The position numbers and the translations under genes are program-made. The notes under the pieces were generated by a model. It was not told the origin of the DNA, searched no databases, and was given only the letters and a program-made list of their open reading frames with translations. From Cyathus striatus (lineage: Eukaryota; Basidiomycota; Agaricomycetes; Agaricales; Nidulariaceae), in contig JAOVFP010000005.1 of the NCBI GenBank assembly GCA_025738555.1, positions 1,302,001-1,366,000 of the forward strand: a stretch of DNA of 64,000 bases, in the 5' to 3' direction. Each line of letters begins with the position of its first letter. The first letter of the stretch is position 1. Positions 48,600 to 59,999 of the stretch are shown here, piece by piece.

Positions 48600-50225
48600 A
48601 TAGGGCTCGGGCTCGCTCAAAATTCCTGATTGTTTGCTCCTGTTATTTATTTCAGCTTTCTGGCTTTTCTTTGTTCTTTGTTTTTGGGCTACAGTCCATG
48701 CATTGTATGAATATAGAGCCAGGGCAGTTTTAGTGAGTGACCCCTCCCCTCGTCTCTTTCTTACCACCCCGTGCTATTCCAAACCTTTCTCCACTTGATC
48801 CTATCTCATTTACTTCGTTTTACCTGCTTCTTATTTGTTAAGTGTCTATTTATTTCAGGCCTCTCACTCGTGTCCTCGCTGTGCATATGTTTCCATTATT
48901 GTGGTTTCTTCCTTGCTAATATTCTTTAGTATGTGCAGGTTTTATTCTTTCTGTCATCATGTCTCAATTTGAACACACTGTTAATTCTGATATGGATTGC
49001 ATCCTTGGCCTGAGTGTAACACTCTCTCAACTCTTCGAAGGCTCTGAGATCATACTTCCCTCCTTACTGCTATCCCACAACATTATTGTCAATGGATCCA
49101 TATTTTTGGATGGAAGATCCTGTTTCCCCCCCCCCCCCCCACACACATATTTAGTGGGGGCTGCAAGGATAATGATTATTCAATGTTATGCAAAGCTTCT
49201 ATGAATTGGTTCGACACTACTAACAAGCTATGTAACTATTTACTCTCTTGCATAATAAATTCATCCCTTTCCGATATACATTTGGCCAGCGTTGCTGTTG
49301 TATTATCTATCCTGGGTATTTCATCAGTAATTTTCAGACCTCATATTTTTCATGATCGATGGCAATTGGTTCAACATCTGGGCCCGCTTCTACCACAGTT
49401 ACCTATTTCGTTTTAATGAACCTTGCTCTTCTAACAAATTGTACTATGTTTTCTGGTGCCTGTGGTGCTTGCTTTTGCTTTTCCCCCAACATGTACATCG
49501 ATTTATATACCCTACAGCTATGCTATTTGATCAGTACTTAGCTTAGCAATACTTACAAACGAGCATACATACTTTCTAAAATACTTAGCTAGTCTCAGTC
49601 TAATCTTATCCATACGAGCACATCAAATAACCATGCGCTATTGTATCCGCTATCAGCGTACAATGCTTTGGCCTGATCTCCGGCCTGAAAGATTATTTAT
49701 TAGTGGTACTGTCACTTTTCCCATTCTACCTTAGATCATATCTCAGCGCTGCCACTACTACTAACTGGCCATTTGCTCTGGTAATGACAATGACATCGAC
49801 ATCTAGTCTATTATTTCTCACATGACTCGCTGGACTTCGTAAACAAAACTCGAGTATTGCTTGAGATCTGTTGGAAAACATGTGTCTATCTCTCTTTAAT
49901 GGTTTTCTGGTTCGAAGTATTGAGTTTTCCCATCGGTATGTCCATGCTAGTTAGGTTTTATTTTAAATGATCTTTTTGTTATGCACTCCTAGAATTCACT
50001 CCCTTGGTAAGGTATGTTTTCACATACTTTGGCTGGTGGCTCTGGACTTATCCCCAGCCCTTGGACTCAAGATCAATAACCCACTAACACTGACAGGATT
50101 CAAAATAGTAATAAAATACAGCATTCCATATAAGAGTTAAGAGCCGCCTTATCACTTCTTGTGTGTAAGGCTTGTATTGTTTTGCTTTACTCTAATATAT
50201 CGTGTTCTTTACTTGCTTAATTATA

Positions 50226-50306
50226 GTTAGTGGGCTTTGCCAGCAATAACCGGCCTTATTTGTCATTCTCCTATAGTAGTGAGCAATGCCGCTTGTCGGC
50301 CTTATT
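50226..50306 (-). repeat. Two reverse copies of the terminal-looking motif
   Basis: Copies at 50226-50260 and 50275-50306 stand about 15 bases apart in the same orientation. The first has a changed middle (CAGCAATAACCGG); the second reads GCAATGCCGCTTGTCGGCC. Confidence 0.5.
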
Positions 50307-51859
50307 TCTTTATTTAATTTGTTTACACTACATGGGACCACAAATAGCTTGTATAGAGATAGAAAAATAATAAGAAATGCCAAAAGACAGGTTTTGAACA
50401 CATGAGAAGTAGGATTCAAAGGAGTAGAAATCCATGGTACTTGTGGATGGTTTGTAAGACAGGGAACTACCATGTGCATGAGGTCCAGATCGCCATTATG
50501 TAGTAACTAAATATGAACCAAATACCAAGTATTTATGTGTTTACTACATATTGGACTCAGGAAATAGAGCCAGGTTTACAGGCAGACAAAGGCATACCAT
50601 GTCATTGATTCAGATCAGTGGAAAAGAGTTTGAGTATTGTATGGATAGGTATTTTGAAAGAGACATTGATATGGCAGCTTTTAATTTGATAAGGAACAGT
50701 TAGTTTAAAGTACTTCCTGTCATATCCATATAAGGCTTACCTTGATGATCTTGGGAATTGTGAGCTGAGGTTAAGTCCAGCACTGTTAGCTAATGTGTGA
50801 TAAAACACACTTTTATTAAGGGAATTAACATAAACTATAAAACAAACATACAAAGATCAGTAGAGGTCAGGTTGAACACAGAGAATGACATACACTGGAG
50901 TCAGGAGATTAACTAATTGGTACCATTGAATGTAGCAGGTGTGAGTCTCTTGTCAAAGAAATAAGCATTTGATTTTGAAGCAGTTGATAATTGGTTTATA
51001 CACCTGAATGGTTAGTGGTGATTGAAAGAGTGCTTTCCAGATGAAGAATATAACTATAGAAGATAAATTATAAGCAGAGGTTGTTGGTATCAGTGAGGAG
51101 CACATGTTTGAGAACATGGCACACAGATATAATGCCTACTGTAAGCATGGAAGCTGGGTACTTGGTGCAGCTCTCTGGAAATGGTTATGTGCACATTGCA
51201 CATCAGTGCATGGAACACATCAGTGGGGACCTAGAATCTACCCACATGTGCACTAGTGTTCTGGCCCATCATGGGTCACTGGATAAGACAGGCACAGGCT
51301 GGGTTTTTGGTATTGTCAAATATATGCATATGTAGTTTATCTAAAATAGATAAGATACATATGTTACAGTTTGATTGTAGGAAGGGGAAGAAGGAAGTAC
51401 CACATGACAGCAGTATTTCCATTCCCCACAGATAGGGAAACACAGGCAGACAGTATATTCAAGTTTTGATATATATTTCGAGTTCCTTAAGCATGCATAA
51501 TGCTTATACCACTCTAAGTGAGTTTGTATCATTGTTAGCTATTTGGTCAAGATATAAAGTACCATTTTGAACCAATAAACACCCTTTGAGCACATAACAA
51601 GACTATTAAACTGAAAACCAAGTATATAATTAAGTAGTTACTAATTTACATTGTATTGTAATGCTATTTTACCCATTTACCTGTGTCTAAGTTAGTAGTG
51701 ACATCAACATCTTTGAAGCATGACAGAGACAGAGAGGTTGGAAAAAACATCCCACAATGACAGCTGCTCTTTTCAGACAACCTGAGATGGCCAATGCATG
51801 AAAGAATCAGTATGTTGCAAAATACATGAGAAGATGATGCAGTACTTTATGCTTCACCC

Positions 51860-52050
51860 CCCAGTCCATCTGGACTCAATATAGTCCAGATAGTCCAGGT
51901 GGAGTCAGGGTGGAGTCCTGATGGAATAGATATTGTCCTGATGACATCCTTCTGGAATATAAGGAGTCCTGGTGGAATTCTGATGGACTTTGTATTTTTT
52001 AAAGTAAGTCCTGTTTAAGACTCCAGGTGGACTCCAGGTAGACTCCAGGT
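51860..52050 (+). repeat. GTCCAGGTGGAGTC / GACTCCAGGTGGA degenerate repeats
   Basis: Several short units in both orientations: GTCCAGATAGTCCAGGTGGA near 51,880-51,905 and GACTCCAGGTGGACTCCAGG with a third unit near 52,018-52,055. They are partly self-complementary. This may be the subterminal region of an unidentified element. Confidence 0.5.
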
Positions 52051-52365
52051 GAACTTCACAGTAAGAAATGGAGATTGATATTTTCCCACACCTATTGATA
52101 ACATACTATCTCACTACTACATCTTCTTACAAATCAATTATATTTCATGCTACCACAACTATTCTTTACTACATTTTCCCACACTCTTCAGCATTGATAG
52201 CATACTATCTCACTACCACATCTTCCTATGCCTCTTCTGCAATGTTTTCCCACACCTATTATTCTCCTACCAGATATCTCTATACCACATTTTCTGACAC
52301 ATCTTCTACCATATTTCACACACTTATTATTTCTAATGCCTCTTCTACTACATCTTCCAATGCTT

Positions 52366-52570
52366 CTACAACAGACCATCATCATGTTCAAAATCTTCAC
52401 TAATAATATTAAAGTTTTGGCTGTTCTGCCATTTTATTATATGTTGAGTATGATAAAAGATCATAGAATGTATGAACCAATTAAAGTTGCTTGGAGTCAT
52501 ATGTTTCATAATAGATTCAAACCCACCAAGCCATGAATTTAGTTGTTCACAGGCTTGTGTATTGAATGCT
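52366..52570 (-). pseudogene. Fragment of a KDZ-transposon-associated (CxC-type) protein
   Basis: The minus strand encodes AFNTQACEQLNSWLGGFES followed by MTPSNFNWFIHSMIFYHTQ. I associate this with the C-terminal part of the Cys-cluster proteins carried near KDZ transposons in mushrooms. The recall is from memory and moderate. The frame is cut on its N-terminal side at 52570, exactly where the large transposon begins, so the element inserted into this older relic. Below 52366 the sequence continues as Glu/Asp-rich coding repeats with many stops (GAAGATGTAGTAGAAGAGGC-like), so the relic is decayed. Confidence 0.5.
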
Positions 52571-53140
52571 GGGCACATAGAAAATTCTGGGCATGCACAA
52601 AAGTGAGCATGATTGAGCGTGCCACGCTCAAGGTCAAATTTTCATGCACAAAAGTGAGTGTGATTGAGCATGTCACGCTGAAGGTATTTATTTTAGCTTG
52701 AAATGGCCCATTTGTGGGTCAAAAAGAGTGTAAATCAAATGTACATACTAGTGTTGTATCACTGTGTCATATTGTGAATGTGAGTGATGTTTCTAATCAA
52801 GATATGAAGTCAAATCTTGAAGAATAATATTTATACTTCACACTCAAACATGTGTGTGCATGCTCATGTTCACGCTCAAGGTGTGAGCATGGATTGAGCG
52901 TGCACACACACATCATGCTCAAGATTTTACTTCACACTCAGGGTCAACATCTCACGCACAGGGTCCATATATTCACGCACAGGGTCTGAGTTTTCACGCT
53001 CAGGGTCATCAACTCATGCTCAAGGTCTATCAACTCACGCTCAAAGTTTTTACTTCATGCTCACAAGAAAATTATATGTTACATTTATATTTTGGTTTCA
53101 CTTACATGTGGGAGGAAAAGTAAGCTGCAGGTGTAATATA

Positions 53141-54556
53141 TCTGAGCATGAATAGGAATACCAATCACATTCAGACATTGAGCATGAGTTTATTACTTGT
53201 GAGTGTGAATAGGAATACCAATCACATTCAGACATTGAGCATGAGTTTATTACTTGTGAGTGTGAATAGGAATACCAATTATGCTCATGCACAAGTTAAA
53301 GGACATTGAGTGTGAGTGTAATACTTGTGAGCATGAATAGGAATACCACACTCACACTCAAGTTAAAAGACATTGAGCGTGAGTGTAATACTTGTGAGTG
53401 TGAATAGGAATACCACACTTGTGTTCAAGTGTAAAGACATTGAGCATGAGTGTAATACTTGTGAGTGTGAATAGGAATACCAATTATGCTCACGCTCAAG
53501 TTAAAGGACATTGAGTGTGAGTGTAATACTTGTGAGCGTGAATAGGAATACCACACTCATGCTCAAGTTAAAAGACATTGAGCATGAGTGTAATACTTGT
53601 GAGCGTGAGTGTAATACTTGTGAGTGTGAGTGTAATACTTGTGAGCGTGAATAGGAATACCACACTCATGCTCAAGTTAAAAGGCATTGAGTGTGAGTGT
53701 AATACTTGTGAGTGTGAATAGGAATACCAATTATGCTCATGCTCAAGTTAAAGGACATTGAGCATGAGTGTAATACTTGTGAGTGTGAATAGGAATACCA
53801 ATTATGCTCATGCTCAAGTTAAAAGACATTGAGCGTGAGTGTAATACTTGTGAGTGTGAATAGGAATACCACACTCACGCTCAAGTTAAAAGACATTAAG
53901 CATGAGTGTAATACTTGTGAGAATGAATAGGAATACCAATTATGCTCATGCTCAAGTTAAAAGACATTGAGCATGAGTGTAATACTTGTGAGCATGAATA
54001 GGAATACCACACTCACACTCAAGTTAAAAGGCATTGAGTGTGAGTGTAATACTTGTGAGTGTGAATAGGAATACCAATTATGCTCATGCTCAAGTTAAAA
54101 GACATTGAGTGTGAGTGTAATACTTGTGAGTGTGAATAGGAATACCACACTCACGCTCAAGTTAAAAGACATTAAGCATGAGTGTAATACTTGTGAGAAT
54201 GAATAGGAATACCAATTATGCTCATGCTCAAGTTAAAAGACATTGAGCCTGAGTGTAATACTTGTGAGCATGAATAGGAATACCACACTCACACTCAAGT
54301 TAAAAGACATTGAGCATGAGTGTAATACTTGTGAGTGTAAATAGGAATACCAATTATGCTCACACTCAAGTTAAAGGACATTGAGCGTGAGTGTAATACT
54401 TGTGAGCATGAATAGGAATACCACACTCATGCTCAAGTTAAAAGACATTGAGCATGAGTGTAATACTTGTGAGCATGAATAGGAATACAAATTATGCTCA
54501 TGCTCAAGTTAAAGGACATTGAGTGTGAGTGTAATACTTGTGAGCATGAATAGAAA
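53141..54556 (+). repeat. GAGCGTGAG-type minisatellite, left arm
   Basis: About twenty tandem units of roughly 67-71 nt. The unit contains AATACTTGTGAGTGTGAATA, GGAATACCACACTCACGCTC, AAGTTAAAAGACATTGAGCG and TGAGTGT. The GAGCGTGAG and CTCACGCTC blocks are mutually complementary, so each unit can fold. Variants are GAGCG, GAGTG and GAGCA at the same positions. It is the reverse complement type of the array at 60,000-63,130. Confidence 0.9.
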
Positions 54557-57500
54557 TATGGACATTGAGTGTATATTCTCATGTTCAAATGAAAATATGT
54601 GTGAGCAAGAAATATCATTCAAAACATAGATATTATTACAATTTTAAACCTGCCATAAAGTGTGTATGTGTCTATTGCAGTACTTACTACTCTAACCACA
54701 CCCATCCCTTTGTTACAGGTCTTGATTTTGGCTTGGGTTTGGATGGCTTTGGGGAGTCATTGGTTGGTGTTTCTGAGTCTCTGTAATGCTCTCCAAACTA
54801 TAAATGGATTCCAATTACTCACTAATACTAATGTAATTATAAATTACTCACCTCTAAATCACTATCATTTCCATTTACATTGGTGTCAAACCAGGTTTCT
54901 GGAAGACCATCATATGGATCCCACTTATTTTGTGTAGGACCAACATCAAGACCCCACACATAATTTCCAGCCCTTCCAGCTCAAACTGATCTCTCAAACA
55001 TTCTTCTTTCAAAGTGGCTGAGGCATTCTCTGTCCACATCAGTTGTATGTCCCTTTACCCATATATTTTCAGTTTGATATTTCCATGCTGCTTCCAATCC
55101 ATTGGTACTATCACTACTTTGAATAAGACTGCTTCTTGTTGATGCAATAAAGATAGTGTATGCATGAGCCAGAGGTGCTGTTCCAAACCATTGATGGATT
55201 GGTATATCACTTGCACCTGGGACATTGTCTGAAAACCAATGTGCAATCTCTCCTCTTTCCAAAGGTGTCAAGTCACCAGAGTATGGAACTGTCCCTGCAG
55301 GTATGTACTTTTGAATTCCATTTTTTTTCTTAGACATATTTCAGACATATTGGAGGGCTGGTATGTCATTGTATTCTTCAATACTTTTGTCAAAAGGATC
55401 TATAGTTAACAATGCCTTCAAAATTTGAATATGTGGTGTTAAAATCTTAATGGTTTCTTGAGTGATAGGTATCTTATGGAACTCTACTATAATATCTTCT
55501 TCTGTATGAACTTCATGTGCATGTGTCCATTCTCCAAGCTAGAATATAATAAGTATGAAAAGATATGTATGTAACTGAATCTTACCCGAATTTTCCTTCG
55601 GCCTTCTAAATCTTCCCACAATTCATCAACTATATCTTCCTTATTGATCCAAACTAAAAGTGAGTCTGGTTCCATATTAGGTGAAAAGCAGCATTCTCTC
55701 CAGAATTTGACTCTCCATTGATCTTCATGTGCTATAATTAATCTCACTGGATACCAGAACTTATCCACCCAAGCTAGGGCTCCTTTTCCTGACCTATAAA
55801 ATATTTAGATATGTTGTTAACAATTTACATAGTAGTTATTCACATACATTAGCTGCTTGCTAAGTGGCTTTTGAGAAAACCCCTGACTGATTTGATGACT
55901 GTAAGTAATATTAGAATGGGAATTTCATATATTATGAAAATATATACCTTGGGTATTGGAATGGTGAGAAGGAAAGAGCAGCCTTTGGATATAAACATAT
56001 ATCACAGGTATATTTTGCCTTCTTTGATAGGTCTGATGCCCTTCCATGTCTTTGGCATGCAACATGCATAAAACTTTTACATCTGTTACATTGTATCAAT
56101 GTAGATCCCTCTTCATCCATATTATTATCTTGCTTTCCACATCTACATTTGAATAGAGAGCTCTGTTTCTGTTTTTGAGAACTTATAATAGTTTCAGATT
56201 CTTTTTCAGATGCTGATGATTCTGGTATACAAATGGTTACTTTCTTCTTAGGCTTTGCAAGCACTTGTATCTGACTTTGACTGTCAGATGATAATTCACC
56301 CTCACTATTCTTGACTTTATAGGATATATATTCTACTGTTTTTGCATTTAAAGGATCATGAAGCCAGACTCTGTCATTTGATGCCATTATGATCAGATCA
56401 GATTTTCTGTATGACAATATTGATGCAGTAGAGATTGTATTTAAACCAGAAACTTGGATACCATACTGAGAACTTAGGGTTTTAGTTTGCTTCTTAAAAA
56501 ACTGCTTCTGAGAAGATAGACCACCTCTAAGACAGTAGACAACAGAAGATGTTTTATAACCACCTGGAGGGTTTTGAATATTACATCCATGAAGAATATT
56601 TTGACTAGAATCAATATCAAGTGGAATGCCATAACTAGCTGTCAAGCCATCATAGTGATATATGCCTTCAGATGTTTCATAGTGTGTAACAAAATGATTT
56701 CTTGACTCTGAATGGAATACATGCCCAACAATATCATAAATCAATCTACTATTTTTATCCTGTACTGTACATGGTCTGAGCTCCTTTGGAAATGTCCACA
56801 GTTGTTCTGGTTCTGTGGAGGCAGTATTTTCTCCAACATTTAGAATTAAAATTACAGGCAATGTTAACCAGATATTATATGTCTCATTTTGAGCTCCTGA
56901 GCATAAGACTTCTCCTTCACAAACTCGCCAGCAAGTATTTGTTGTTCTAGAAGGATTATTATTATTATTTTGTGACTGATGTCTGACCCATAATTCTGCA
57001 TGACCAAAACAAGATTCTGTATCTGTATCTCTAAGGTCATGATACTTCTGACTCCGAGGTGTTTTCCTAATTTGCATATGACAACCACCTGTAGATTCAC
57101 AGCCTTCACAAATATTAAACTGAGCTTCAAGTTGCTCAAAGTATGCATGTGCTAGATATTCTTCCTCAGTACTTTCTTTTGATACAATTGAATATAGCCA
57201 GCCCTGTTAAATAAATGAGAAGATGAGAAGATAGGAAAATTAGCAAACCAGGACTGCTTACCCATGTATCACTACATCCATATTCATCAACATAGCATAG
57301 TTTATTTTTCAATAGATAACTTCGAAATTTATCTCGCTGTGATGATAATTTCTTAACAGATGATTCTCCTTCAGGATTAGTTTGAACTTCCAACCAATGA
57401 TTGAATAATTGTACCAGTTCATAAAATGCTGGTGTTTCACTTTTTGAGACATTGCCATTACAAGCTGTACGAAAATCACTTTCACATTTTTTAAGAGCAG

Positions 57501-59135
57501 TGAACAGTAGCTGTAATGATACATCAAGCCAACAGGAGTTGCTTCCCCACTTAAAGCTTGGAGTTCTCATACTTTCACTACCCACAGGATCTTGATTTTT
57601 AACTACTTGATTTGGTACTGTTATTTCCTCATTCACTGCTTTTTTCTCAGTTGTAGCTATAGTCTCACAAGTTTTTGATTGCTTCTTTGGTTTTCTACTA
57701 TTCTTATTTGGCTTAGGAATTAACTCTGCAGATGTATCTGGTGGTCTCCCATCATTCTTTTTCTTTGAGCGATTTCTTCTTGGATCTCTTGATGGTTTTG
57801 TCCTACCATACTTCTCTATATTTGCTTTCCAGGGCTCAGGTCTTCCATATTTTATTAATGTTCCATGTGAAGCAGCCTCATAAATTCTCTCATAGTACTT
57901 TGCAACTGCAAACAATCCATGAAGCCCATCAAGAAGGCCATGGTCTTTGCCACCAGCACTGTATAACTTCCAATGCATTGCCTCTTCTGCATTTGTAGTA
58001 GATGGTATAGAGTCCCATATATCTGGATGCATTCGTTTTTGTGATGTAAATAGCATTTTTGCTATGCTATCTCGAAGATACCAATTAATCCATAGTTCTG
58101 CTAATGGGAAGTCACAAATAATAATTCATATTTCTTCCTTGAACTTAACAGCATCATTTGTTCTAAGAGCTGATAAAACTCGTGACTCAAATATATCTGC
58201 TTTATCTGGACTAATAACTCCATGGTTTCTTTTTACCCTTGTAAGGGAAGCATGAAAATGCTCTTGACATCCCCGAAGTGAATTTGTAGCCACCTCACGA
58301 AGAACCTCCTCTGATCTAGAATCATTCCATTGAATATAAAACTTAACTAATGCTTCAACAAATCCTTTATGCTCTGCTTCACTAAAATCCATTACCTAAT
58401 TTTAATATTTAATTAGTCAAGTAATGTAGTCATTGTAGATGAAATACTTACACCTGAGAATAGTGAATCAGTAATTTCAATGTCCCTTCTTTCAAGCTGC
58501 TCCTCCATACTATATAATAGTGCACTGAAGTGTAGCTCATAATAACTTGCTGATGCTCCATTACTATATGAGAAAATGCCTGGAACCCATCGCCTAAGCT
58601 CTGGAGAATATACAGAAGAGACAATAAGCAAGGATTTATAGTCTTTCCACCAGCCATGGGCTGCATCACTAACAAGACCATTTAGAGGACCATCAATTAT
58701 CTCATCTTTAATGAGCTGTGATGCCATAAATGAAGATTGTACTGAGATAACTGTTACTTGTCCAAACTGTTCATATATAATAAATCCAGGGTGTTCCTCT
58801 TCAAATCTTGCAAAGTTCTTTACAAAATCATCAGCATCTCCTGTCTGTCCCTTCAATTTCCATAGCTCATATCCTACTCGGTCAGCATTTTGTTAAAGCC
58901 TCTGATATAAGTGCAACAGATTTCCCAGGGAGACCATTAGCTCCCCTAGGCCCAACAACAAACTGTAATGGTCCTGCATTAGGATGTGCTTCAGCAACAT
59001 CTCCAAGATCTTCTAATTCATATGGTAGTAATGAGATAATGTTTCCTGGTCTATCATGGGTATGAAATCCACCATTAACATAATGAACTCCTCCAGACCA
59101 TGTATATGCTTTAGAATTTACACCACATTCAATAT

Positions 59136-59144
59136 GAATTTTTA
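59136..59144 (+). repeat. 9-bp target-site duplication, left copy
   Basis: GAATTTTTA directly before the nested element's left end. Identical to 63651-63659. Confidence 0.93.
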
Positions 59145-59184
59145 GGGCAGCAAGAAAATTCCGGGCACGCACAAAAGTGAGCGT
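59145..59184 (+). repeat. Left terminal inverted repeat of the nested element
   Basis: GGGCAGCAAGAAAATTCCGG then GCACGCACAAAAGTGAGCG. The short word GGGCA occurs at the tip and again about 19 bases inside. Confidence 0.88.
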
Positions 59185-59639
59185 GAGTTGAGCGTGCACG
59201 CTCACCTATTGAGTGTGAAAATTCGACCCTGTGCGTGATGTGAGTGTGAATATTCTATACATGAGCGTGAATAATCCTTATATGAGCGTGAGCCAACTGG
59301 CTGTCTTATATCAACTACATACTGAATAATTGGCATAGTAAAGCATGTTTTTAATATAATTTGGTATATACTAAGCACTGTAATGTAATAATTGAAGAAC
59401 ACCAGTAGGTTTTATATATATTTCATTGTTATTGTCTTCTTTATGAGTGTATATTGATTTAAAATGTATACCAATAATCCAGAGTGTTTAGATATGACTT
59501 AGAGTGTATATAAATGATTCAAAGAGTGTACATATGATCTACAAGTTGAAAAAATGACTCATGGAGTGTAGCAGTAATTCAGACTAACAGTTAAAAATTT
59601 ATAGAGCTAGAGAATGGTATATATTGAACAGTAGAAACA

Positions 59640-59860
59640 GGGGAAGTTTATAATGAAACAGGGGGCTCAGAAAATTACAGGAAGCTTTACAATGAAGCAG
59701 GAAAAATCAGAACAAGGCAGGGGGATTCACAGTGAAGCAGAGACCATGGGAGATTCAAAACTAAGAATGGGGCTTTACAGCAAAGTAGGGAACTTCAGAA
59801 CAAGGAAGGGGACTTAATAACAAAGCAGGGAAATTCACAATGAAGCAGGGAGCAATACAG
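59640..59860 (+). repeat. Degenerate purine-rich GAAGCAGGG units
   Basis: About nine diverged copies of a 20-30-nt unit: AATGAAACAGGGGGC, AATGAAGCAGGAAAA, AGTGAAGCAGAGACC, AACAAAGCAGGGAAA, AATGAAGCAGGGAGC. They lie inside the nested element, left of the main minisatellite. Confidence 0.65.
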
Positions 59861-59999
59861 GATAGACTACTACCTATCACACATATTTGCATAGTATAAC
59901 TACATGTCAGTATTATATTTACACTCATACTAAATGCCCTTTGATTTGAGCATGAGCATGATAGGTATTCTATCACATTTATAATACTTATTTACACTT

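Larger units (their letters stand above)
45804..52365. other. Repeat-rich, gene-poor AT-rich region
   Basis: Apart from the repeats listed separately, I see no supported gene over about 6.5 kb. Frames of 60-116 codons lack domains. CpG is visibly scarce and TG/CA common from about 46 kb onward, as expected of old, mutated repeat DNA. A run of 15 C lies at 49126-49140. A block of GTCCAGGTGGAGTC-like units lies at about 51,860-52,050. Confidence 0.5.

Noticed and set aside
48959..49204. 81-codon plus-strand frame ending in poly-Pro
   Set aside because: The Pro run comes from a 15-base C homopolymer; the rest has no recognisable domain and lies in repeat DNA.
52068..52403. 111-codon plus-strand Thr/Ser-rich frame
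   Set aside because: Antisense to the acidic, stop-ridden tail of the KDZ-associated relic; repetition explains its length.
53141..54556. CRISPR-like alternation of repeat and spacer
   Set aside because: The whole unit, including the apparent spacers, is repeated. It is a minisatellite in a eukaryotic transposon.
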